Made by a program: the position numbers and the translations under genes | Notes under the pieces: model-generated | Told to the model about the DNA's origin: nothing | Seen by the model: only the letters and a program-made list of their open reading frames with translations | Database searches by the model: none | In this document: piece after piece, positions 14,942 through 21,582 of the stretch | How positions within the stretch are numbered: the stretch's first letter is position 1 | Layout: every line of letters starts with the position of its first letter | DNA from: a virus | DNA length: 21,582 bases | Direction: 5' to 3' (one strand) | Virus record (IMG/VR): IMGVR_UViG_3300033148_003726 | Coordinates: 1 to 21,582 of that record

Positions 14942-16249
14942 ATGGTTTATCAACCTTACGCCGCACAATACACAAAGAAAAGAAACATTTCTCAAACCCG
15001 GCCGAGCATTAAAGATGATGATGATGTAACAAAAAAGTCCAAGGACTTAGCTGTTTCTAAGTCATTGGGCAATAAAGAGCAGGTGCCATCGGTAATGCCG
15101 ACCGGAAACCAGCAAGCCCCGGCTGTGGCTGCAAGGGAAACCATTGTAAACAGTGCTCAAGCTCAAGTTCAAAAACAGGGAACATCACCCAATGTGGGCA
15201 ACATTAAAGCAGCCCCAAGCTTTGATATGAATATGGCAATGGGCTCGGGTGGCACTGCGCCATCAAATCAACCCAGATCTGAGGACGATGATGAGCGTAG
15301 CTGGCTTGATCGCATGAGAGATATGATGCGAGAAGCCCAAAGGGCGAACGAGGGTCGCGAGTCGCGAGATGAGGAGCAAAAAGCCTATGCGGATTACATG
15401 GAGGAGCAGCGAAGGTCTGGATCTCAAGGTGAAGAGGCCGAGCGGCAGCAGCGATACTATGATAGCGACGCTTATCGAAATCCATTAATGGGCCTTGGGG
15501 TTGGTGATGCTCGACAGAATCAGAACAATCAATACGATGGGGGCGCTGGCGAAAATGAAGGTGCTGATTTTGGTCAAGCCCTTGAAGATAAACTTATGGA
15601 GATACTTGGAATGGACCCAGCCGAAAGAGCTAGAAACGAAGCGGGACGGGCGCTATTGGCAGCCCGTTCCCAAGCTGGTCGCGGTCAGATGGGTATGTCT
15701 GGCGCAATGCTAGGGTTGCAGTCCGATGTAATGGGTGAAGCAGCACTTAGAGCTGAAGATTACCTTATGGACCAGCAAATCGACGCAGCAAGAACCGGTG
15801 TTAGGTTAGAAGCCATGAATAGAGCAGAGCAGCTTGGCCTGATTGACTGGGTAAGAAGCGCAACACAGCAAGGCAATAGTCCAGAACAAATCATGGAAAT
15901 GCTTGCAACTCTTGGAGTGACTGGTGAAGAGGCTGCGGCGCTACTAGATAGTGCAGTGGTCGAGGAAGAGGATGCTATGATCGGGTCTACGCCAGCAAAT
16001 ACTGCTTGGGCAGAAATAGGCTGGAATCCCCCTCCCGGCAGCTGGTGGGAAAATGGAAACAATACAGGCGTAGACGAAGGCATAGTGGTTCCATCAGTAA
16101 GCGATTTGCCTAGTGATTACGACCAGACAATGATTCTCTGGACCAATAATCCGCGAACCTTTAGTATTGGAAGCCCAGCAAGTCCTCATTACAGATATGA
16201 AATTGAAGACTCTGAAGGAAATAAACATTATTTCTATGTGCCAGCATAA
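14942..16249 (+). CDS. Low-complexity virion-type protein
   Basis: A 435-residue protein. ATG 14942 is preferred because AAAGGA at 14929-14934 is 7 nt away; the in-frame GTG at 14912 would overlap the previous gene and lacks such a site. Residues about 1-115 are Gln/Lys/Pro-rich and disordered. Residues about 115-165 are a charged helix (SWLDRMRDMMREAQRANE). Residues about 231-290 hold a Gly/Ala-rich helical segment (GRALLAARSQAGRG, MGMSGAMLGLQSDVMGEAAL), a pattern I associate with internal proteins of short-tailed phages. A Trp/Pro patch (WNPPPGSWWENG) begins near 361, and an aromatic beta-like tail closes the protein. Probably an internal/ejected virion protein. Confident as a gene, unsure of role. 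Confidence 0.75.
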   Translation: MVYQPYAAQYTKKRNISQTRPSIKDDDDVTKKSKDLAVSKSLGNKEQVPSVMPTGNQQAPAVAARETIVNSAQAQVQKQGTSPNVGNIKAAPSFDMNMAMGSGGTAPSNQPRSEDDDERSWLDRMRDMMREAQRANEGRESRDEEQKAYADYMEEQRRSGSQGEEAERQQRYYDSDAYRNPLMGLGVGDARQNQNNQYDGGAGENEGADFGQALEDKLMEILGMDPAERARNEAGRALLAARSQAGRGQMGMSGAMLGLQSDVMGEAALRAEDYLMDQQIDAARTGVRLEAMNRAEQLGLIDWVRSATQQGNSPEQIMEMLATLGVTGEEAAALLDSAVVEEEDAMIGSTPANTAWAEIGWNPPPGSWWENGNNTGVDEGIVVPSVSDLPSDYDQTMILWTNNPRTFSIGSPASPHYRYEIEDSEGNKHYFYVPA

Positions 16250-16270
16250 GACTAAGAACAGGACTTAATA

Positions 16271-18946
16271 ATGACAAACGATCAAATAATGGCATTCGTT
16301 GCCGTAAAACCAGACGGAACAGTTGACCCCGTGACTAGCGCAAGAAACGCGATTCGTGCTGGGGCAAGTCGAGACGAAGCAATGATAGTCTTTAAGGCGG
16401 CAAATGTAATAGGAAATCCAGAGGCCCTAACGGGAAGCTCTGTTGAACCCCCGCTACCATGGCAGCAAGCGTGGGAGAAAATCAAGGCACAGCCAACGCA
16501 ATCACCGGCATCTGCTGAAGATTTAGCTGTTGGTCCAGACATTGTTGATTTTGAAAACATTCAAATGAGACCAATGTATAGCCCCGAATGGTATGCAGCA
16601 GAGCAGCCACGAGACATGCCGCAAGATTACATCCATAGTGCGCCACCACCACCTCCCGGAGCAGAGTTTGTTACTGGCCCATATACCCCCGAGTGGTATG
16701 CAGAAGGTGAAGCATCACGACCAATGCCTTTGGATTATATTCACCAAGTCCCTTATCCAGAAGTAAAAGGTTCTACACGGGAAAGCTCTTTGGCTCCAAG
16801 CATGGCAGCAAATGTTCCGGGTCAAACCCCAGCTTACCCAATCACACCTGAAACTGGTGAGCGTGTAGATTTTTATTTAGCAGATCAGGTAAAGGGAAGA
16901 AATCCTTATTCAATGCAAGGCTCTTCTATGGAGTCTCGTTTTGCGCCCGGTCAGCCTTCAGAGGCAGGCCGGGAGCCACCAGTTTACGGACAAACTATGG
17001 AGACAGGCGAGCGGGTAGACTTTACAGAGCCCGCACAAGTCCACGTTACAGGCCCTCGTGGACGGGGTTTTTCGGTGGCAGATCCAACGGTTATATCCCC
17101 TTCTCCAGAATTTTATGCAGGACAATCAAAGGCACCGCCCCCATCCTATGCTGGGCAAACTCCTGTATCCTACGACGGTCAAAGTATGATGCCGCCGCCG
17201 CCAGACCTTTCGGGTCAGACGCCAGCGCCACCAATGCCAATCCAAACAGAAACAAAGATTACACCATCCCCTCAGTTTTATGCTGGTCAAACTCTAGCAA
17301 TGGACAAGGGAACACCTCATGGCCCCTACGGCATGACACCTGTCCCGCCAAGAGGTGAGCTGCATGGACCATACGGTCAAACATCTGCAAACCTTACAGG
17401 TCAAACAATGCGACCCGCAGATGACCTAATCGCGCAAGATGCTGACGAAGCCCTTGATAAACTGATGATGGAGGGGCAAAACCTAGAAGCGCCACATGTA
17501 CTAGCAAAACGAAGATCACAAGAAAGAAATGCCGAGGCTCTTAAGAAGCTTCAAGGGTATGAAGCTTGGAAGGCCGCTAAGGAGGACTCAGCAAGGAGAG
17601 CGGGAACACTGACGGGCGCTGCCGACTGGGCTGGTGTAGGTGATGGCTTCGGTCGAAGCGCACCAGACAATATGACTATGGCTAAAATGAGGGCTGTGAA
17701 AAAAGCACTAGGGGGTGCATCTACACAAGCAGAAATGTCAGCCAGAGGCGGAACACCAATGCGTGGAAAAGGAGTAACCGAGGCAGACTTAAAACGTCTT
17801 GATGCACAACTGGCCTCAAGGAGAAGGGTTGACGGCAAAGACAAGATGGCCGTTGGTGGTCAAACCATGAAAGAGATAAAAGAAGCAGGTCAAAAAGAAA
17901 AAACAAAAAGCTATCAAGATCGAGAAGCTGAATATCTTAAAAGCATTGGAATGACCGCACAAGAAAAGCAAATGTATGCAGATGCTGACCCCAAATGGAG
18001 AAGAGAGGGTTACAGGGCTGTAAAGGTAGATCGAGGCGACAGTCCAAAGGAAGCAGGAAAGAAGATAACTGACGACGTGATAAGCCAGATGGCCGGAGTC
18101 GGTGGTGCAGAATGGGAAGGGTTTATACCTACCATTCAAAACGCTATACGACAGCTTGAAAACATAACCCAAGGAAGAGATCCGTATGACGAGGCAAGAG
18201 CTAGGGTTGCAGGATCAAGTAGAAGATCTCTTGCTGGTACAGAGTATGCGGCCAAGATGCAAGCATCTCAAGACGTAAGATCTAGAACATCCAAGTCCAT
18301 GTCGAAAGGGGCTAACGCCGCACTGGAGTCAGGACAAAGGGCCGCAAAGCTTAAAGACGAAAGAGCAGCCAAAGAAGAAAGTGCAGCAACCAAGTTGTTT
18401 GACGGAATGCCTTTAGACAGCTTGCTTAGATGGGGTAAGGATTCTAAAAATCAAGCTCGCATGAAGAAAGACCCACGCATCGGAACTGCTTACATGGCAG
18501 CAGTAAAGAGAGCAAGAGCATTGGAGACAAAAAGTCAGGCAGCAACAGACAAGAAAAACAAAGACGATAAAGATAAAGCAGAAAAAGCGAGAAAGAAAAA
18601 AGAAGCGGAAGACAATGCGGTAACTAAGTTTGGTGAGTCAGCAAGCAAGTCTAAGTCAACTTTTGTGAGCGACTTTAATAACGCCATGAAGGCGATAGAG
18701 AAGAGTGCTGCTGACGGTGGAAGAAAGTTTAAAACGGGCCCGGATGAGATAAAATATCAAACTAAAAAATCAGAATGGAAAAAAAGGTTCAGAGACATTC
18801 AAAGCGAATATGATGAGCTTTACAATAGACCTGTCCCCAAGAATGCCGCAAAAGCCGAGAAGGTAAAAACCAAAGCATTGAGAGCCTTGAAAACCAAGGG
18901 GGATAATCTTTTAGCTGAAATCGAACAAGAGAGGACTCGACTTTAA
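16271..18946 (+). CDS. Large repeat-mosaic virion-type protein
   Basis: An 891-residue protein with an AGGA ribosome site at about 16260-16263. Residues 1-80 look folded and helical. Residues about 100-385 are a Pro-rich disordered mosaic of short repeated motifs: two 35-residue units beginning Y-S/T-P-E-W-Y-A and containing MPxDYIH; two further SP-E/Q-F-YAGQ copies; two ETGERVDF copies; two HGPYG copies; and about ten GQT/GQS/GQP motifs. From about 395 to the end it is highly charged and helical (long Lys/Ala/Glu runs such as KDDKDKAEKARKKKEAEDN). Such proteins near the end of a podoviral tail module are often packaged in the head and ejected. No enzymatic domain is visible. Confidence 0.78.
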   Translation: MTNDQIMAFVAVKPDGTVDPVTSARNAIRAGASRDEAMIVFKAANVIGNPEALTGSSVEPPLPWQQAWEKIKAQPTQSPASAEDLAVGPDIVDFENIQMRPMYSPEWYAAEQPRDMPQDYIHSAPPPPPGAEFVTGPYTPEWYAEGEASRPMPLDYIHQVPYPEVKGSTRESSLAPSMAANVPGQTPAYPITPETGERVDFYLADQVKGRNPYSMQGSSMESRFAPGQPSEAGREPPVYGQTMETGERVDFTEPAQVHVTGPRGRGFSVADPTVISPSPEFYAGQSKAPPPSYAGQTPVSYDGQSMMPPPPDLSGQTPAPPMPIQTETKITPSPQFYAGQTLAMDKGTPHGPYGMTPVPPRGELHGPYGQTSANLTGQTMRPADDLIAQDADEALDKLMMEGQNLEAPHVLAKRRSQERNAEALKKLQGYEAWKAAKEDSARRAGTLTGAADWAGVGDGFGRSAPDNMTMAKMRAVKKALGGASTQAEMSARGGTPMRGKGVTEADLKRLDAQLASRRRVDGKDKMAVGGQTMKEIKEAGQKEKTKSYQDREAEYLKSIGMTAQEKQMYADADPKWRREGYRAVKVDRGDSPKEAGKKITDDVISQMAGVGGAEWEGFIPTIQNAIRQLENITQGRDPYDEARARVAGSSRRSLAGTEYAAKMQASQDVRSRTSKSMSKGANAALESGQRAAKLKDERAAKEESAATKLFDGMPLDSLLRWGKDSKNQARMKKDPRIGTAYMAAVKRARALETKSQAATDKKNKDDKDKAEKARKKKEAEDNAVTKFGESASKSKSTFVSDFNNAMKAIEKSAADGGRKFKTGPDEIKYQTKKSEWKKRFRDIQSEYDELYNRPVPKNAAKAEKVKTKALRALKTKGDNLLAEIEQERTRL
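16577..17412 (+). repeat. Repeat-encoding region (P-E-W-Y-A and G-Q-T motifs)
   Basis: The two best copies start at TATA 16577 and 16682, exactly 105 nt (35 codons) apart, with near-identical 21-nt cores. Further right the repeats shorten to Y-x-G-Q-T/S units (for example near 17117, 17149, 17281, 17371 and 17398). DNA identity between units is only partial, so this is an old, diverged repeat family and not a recent tandem duplication. Confidence 0.7.
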
Positions 18947-21582
18947 TGGCCTACTCTAATCAGGGAGCAGCTCGCGACATATATGAATCTTTAGGTATTA
19001 GCGATAAGCCTTTTGATGAATGGTGGAAAGAGCAGGAAAGCATATCAAGCGCAGCGGTCACCCCTAAGGTGAGCCGCAGCGCAGAACGCCAAGAAGTTGG
19101 TGAAATAAAAAGAGAGCTTGGCTCAAAGATAAAGAGTGATAATGAGATTGAGTCCCTGTCTGCGCTAATGCTAGATCAGACTATGGACATACTTAAAAAG
19201 AACGGACCCTTAATCGCTAAAAACTGGAAACAGTTTTATGATGACCCTAGCGCAGATAAGTTCGAGAGGGCAGCGGGAAAAAGCATACTAACCGGTGCTC
19301 TACTGCCTATCAAAAATGAGATAGAAATGTCTCTAGCAAAAAACCCCGACGGAAGCTGGAACTCAAAAAGGGCTGAGGACTATTACAAAAGAACCGGGGT
19401 TCGGCTTTTATCCCAAGAAGAGATAGCGTTACTGCCATCAGATCAAGCAGACATTGTTAGATCTTACCAAGGCGACCTCATAGATAAAGCAGCTCATGGG
19501 GTTACCAATCTGGCTCACGGTCTAGCCATGCCGTTTATACAAGCCTATGATAATCTAGGCGTAGCAGCAAAAAGCGCACAAAAGGGGGATACTCTAAAAG
19601 CTTATGGTCAAGCATGGGCATCTTTGCTCGATATACCCGTGGGGTTAGTGGTAGGTCTTGGTCCCATGGTTGCAAGGCTTGGGACTGATTATTCTAAGTT
19701 CGCTCAAGAAGACCCCATTGGAGCTTACGCCGCCAAGGCAGGCGCAAGACACATGGGGCGAAGAGCTGCTGCAGGAGTTAAAGGTGCTCTTGAAAAAGTT
19801 GAGGTTCCAAGAGAAAAGACTTGGCAAGACTTCGAGAAGGTTGAAAGACCTGAAGACGCACCCCAGTACGGACCGACAGAACCAGTCGAGGCAGCGATTC
19901 GCGAAGGCCGAATGGTTCAAGTGGATACACCTACAGGAAAAGTAGCCGTTAACTACGATGGGCAAACCTTAAAGGAAACCCAGTTCGCCCGTGACTTGCC
20001 CGATGAAATACTGGAAAGTGTTGAATACGAACAAGCTACTCAGACACCACCATGGGAAAGAGCAGCACAAAAACAAAAAGCACCCGAACCAGTAGATGGG
20101 ACTCAAGTGATCCCAAAAGAGGCGGCAGAAAAGGCCGCAGCTGAAGACGCCAAGGGTGCCGTTAGGGAGATGACTTTTGAGCAGCTTGAAGAAGCTAAGC
20201 AGTGGACAGATGCAGAGAAGGCAGCTTGGCTAGAGCGCCGTGAAAAGGCCCGGAGAGAAGTAAGTTCGGCATATAAACTGCTTCTAGGTGAGGAAATGCC
20301 GAAGCCGGGAAGAAAAGTTTTGCAGAGAAGTCATGGGAGAATGACGGTAGATCAAGCGGCACAGAGAGCCAAAGATCTGAGAACCGGAAAGGTTCCTACG
20401 GAAAATCTACCTGCAAAAGAAAACCAGATGGTTCAAAGCAATAGATATTACGAGGGCGCATTCACCCAAGCACTCCTTACAGATTACACTGTAAAAGAGC
20501 TTCGGAAGATGGTGAAGGATCTTCAACAATCAAACCCTGATTTTAAAGTCCCTGCAAAAACAAAGAAGGCCGAGATTGTTAAGCGCATTGTTGAAGAAAG
20601 ATACGCAGCAGATAAAAGAGCAATAGAAGGAAGACCAAATGCAGAATGGTCACCACTTCCAGAGGTTGGGGTTGAGGCAACAAAGGGAACACCCAAGGGA
20701 CCAGCCCCCCTTGAAAAGGGAACGCTTCCCGAACCACAGTACAGACGAGGCGGACTGCGTGGCGCTAGGGCCGCAATGCGAGAGCAGGCACTAGGAGACA
20801 AGGACGCAAGGTTTTCACCTGCTCAAAAGATAACGGATGCAGCAAGGTGGGCAGCAAAGTCTGAGCAGCCACTGGTTCGCACCTTAGGGGAGAGAACACT
20901 TCAACAGCAGCAAAGCGGTGTGCTTGGTTGGGTTCCGGGGCTTGGAAACAAGTTTGCAGGATGGGAGCCTGAATGGGTTGAGGCATACAAAAAGGGCGAC
21001 GAGGCGACTAGGGCAGATCAGGTTAGAATGTTTGACCAACTGGCAAAGATTCGTAACGAATCACCAGAGGTGTTTGCTTTATACAAAGAGATAATGACCG
21101 AAGGGCAAGAGCAGGCAGGACTAAGATATAACCTCCTTAAAGATATCTCAGACATTACTGCACAGCTTGGACCTGAAGGAAAAGAGATAGTCAGGCTTCA
21201 AAAACTGCTAGAGTCAGGAAAGATAAAACCTGAAACATACAACAAGAGAGCAGCGAAACTGGCAGAGTTTAAAGATCTTTGGGATCTGGCTCTTAGGGAG
21301 CAAGATCCCAAGAAGATCGACAAGCTAAGAGGTGAGGCTGTAAAGCAAAAACTCTTAAAAGAAGAAACGGTTGAGCAAAGAAGAAAAAGATTTGTTAGAC
21401 CAAAAGAGTACATTGTTGCCGCATCCAGACTGGCGAAAAACGCGCCCACTATGGCGGAGTTTTATTACGATGGCGCACCAATGAGTACGCTAAAGTTTTT
21501 ACTCGACTCAAGAAACAAAAAACTAGATCCTAGAAAGGTAACCGTAAAGCTTCTTGATGATGCAGAGGCTTACAGGGAAAAC
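18946..21582 (+). CDS. Very large partial virion-type protein with SAP-like segment
   Basis: A reading frame starts at ATG 18946 inside the previous stop (TAATG), with GAGG at 18931-18934. It remains open for 879 codons to the right edge, so the C-terminus lies outside the window. The protein is mainly helical and charged. Residues about 180-250 include a hydrophobic stretch (WASLLDIPVGLVVGLGPMVA, 224-243) that could insert in a membrane. Residues about 512-550 (YTVKELRKMVKDLQ, then KKAEIVKRIVEERYA) resemble a SAP/Rho-N-type helix-extension-helix nucleic-acid-binding motif. Pro/Gly-rich linkers separate segments. Size, order and composition suggest an internal protein ejected with the DNA, like the large inner-core proteins of short-tailed phages. 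No polymerase or lysozyme motif is visible in the part present. Confidence 0.8.
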   Translation, partial: MAYSNQGAARDIYESLGISDKPFDEWWKEQESISSAAVTPKVSRSAERQEVGEIKRELGSKIKSDNEIESLSALMLDQTMDILKKNGPLIAKNWKQFYDDPSADKFERAAGKSILTGALLPIKNEIEMSLAKNPDGSWNSKRAEDYYKRTGVRLLSQEEIALLPSDQADIVRSYQGDLIDKAAHGVTNLAHGLAMPFIQAYDNLGVAAKSAQKGDTLKAYGQAWASLLDIPVGLVVGLGPMVARLGTDYSKFAQEDPIGAYAAKAGARHMGRRAAAGVKGALEKVEVPREKTWQDFEKVERPEDAPQYGPTEPVEAAIREGRMVQVDTPTGKVAVNYDGQTLKETQFARDLPDEILESVEYEQATQTPPWERAAQKQKAPEPVDGTQVIPKEAAEKAAAEDAKGAVREMTFEQLEEAKQWTDAEKAAWLERREKARREVSSAYKLLLGEEMPKPGRKVLQRSHGRMTVDQAAQRAKDLRTGKVPTENLPAKENQMVQSNRYYEGAFTQALLTDYTVKELRKMVKDLQQSNPDFKVPAKTKKAEIVKRIVEERYAADKRAIEGRPNAEWSPLPEVGVEATKGTPKGPAPLEKGTLPEPQYRRGGLRGARAAMREQALGDKDARFSPAQKITDAARWAAKSEQPLVRTLGERTLQQQQSGVLGWVPGLGNKFAGWEPEWVEAYKKGDEATRADQVRMFDQLAKIRNESPEVFALYKEIMTEGQEQAGLRYNLLKDISDITAQLGPEGKEIVRLQKLLESGKIKPETYNKRAAKLAEFKDLWDLALREQDPKKIDKLRGEAVKQKLLKEETVEQRRKRFVRPKEYIVAASRLAKNAPTMAEFYYDGAPMSTLKFLLDSRNKKLDPRKVTVKLLDDAEAYREN

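Noticed and set aside
15495-15713. Plus-strand open frame of 72 codons inside the 435-residue protein gene
   Set aside because: Out-of-frame shadow with no ribosome site and no recognisable product.
1-21582. tRNA genes, CRISPR arrays, insertion sequences, integrase or lysogeny genes
   Set aside because: None could be recognised by eye on either strand; the repeats seen are short dyads or protein-coding repeats.

Overview
The window is a piece of a tailed bacteriophage genome (or prophage) carrying the DNA-packaging, head and tail/virion genes. A large terminase with clear ATPase and nuclease motifs, a portal, a scaffold-like protein and a capsid-like protein follow one another in the usual order. 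After them come an adaptor-like protein, a beta-helix protein, a nozzle/propeller-like protein and several very large virion-type proteins. I see no tape measure, tail sheath or long tail-tube gene, so a short-tailed (podovirus-like) virion is the best guess; this is an inference. The host cannot be named from the sequence. Shine-Dalgarno sites are frequent and of the normal bacterial AAGGAG type.

Layout: (1) Positions 1-327 hold the start of a minus-strand gene that runs off the left edge. (2) Positions 328-937 are a non-coding divergent control region. It is rich in TGACA/TGTCA dyads, with a good sigma70-type promoter (671-699), a four-tract G-quadruplex motif on the minus strand (746-766) and several further inverted repeats. 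(3) From 938 to the right edge everything is on the plus strand and tightly packed: putative small terminase, large terminase, a glycine-rich hydrophobic protein, a small acidic protein, portal, an unknown protein, a tiny poly-lysine protein, a coiled-coil/transmembrane protein, scaffold and major capsid protein. (4) The tail module follows: a small unknown protein, adaptor, beta-helix spike-like protein, propeller-like nozzle, and two neighbouring unknown proteins that share an N-terminal motif. (5) The last 6.6 kb encode three large low-complexity or helical proteins, probably internal/ejected virion proteins. The last of these is open at the right edge.

The genes probably form one late operon. 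Eight junctions are 1-nt stop/start overlaps of the form TAATG, so translational coupling is likely. The capsid gene has visibly different codon use (GGT, GCT, GTT, CGT), as expected for the most abundant virion protein. The parts least explained by known phage biology are the control region at 340-870, the repeat-mosaic N-terminus of the 891-residue protein, the beta-helix protein placed between adaptor and nozzle, and the large partial protein at the right end. All functional names rest on motif reading and gene order; no database search was possible.
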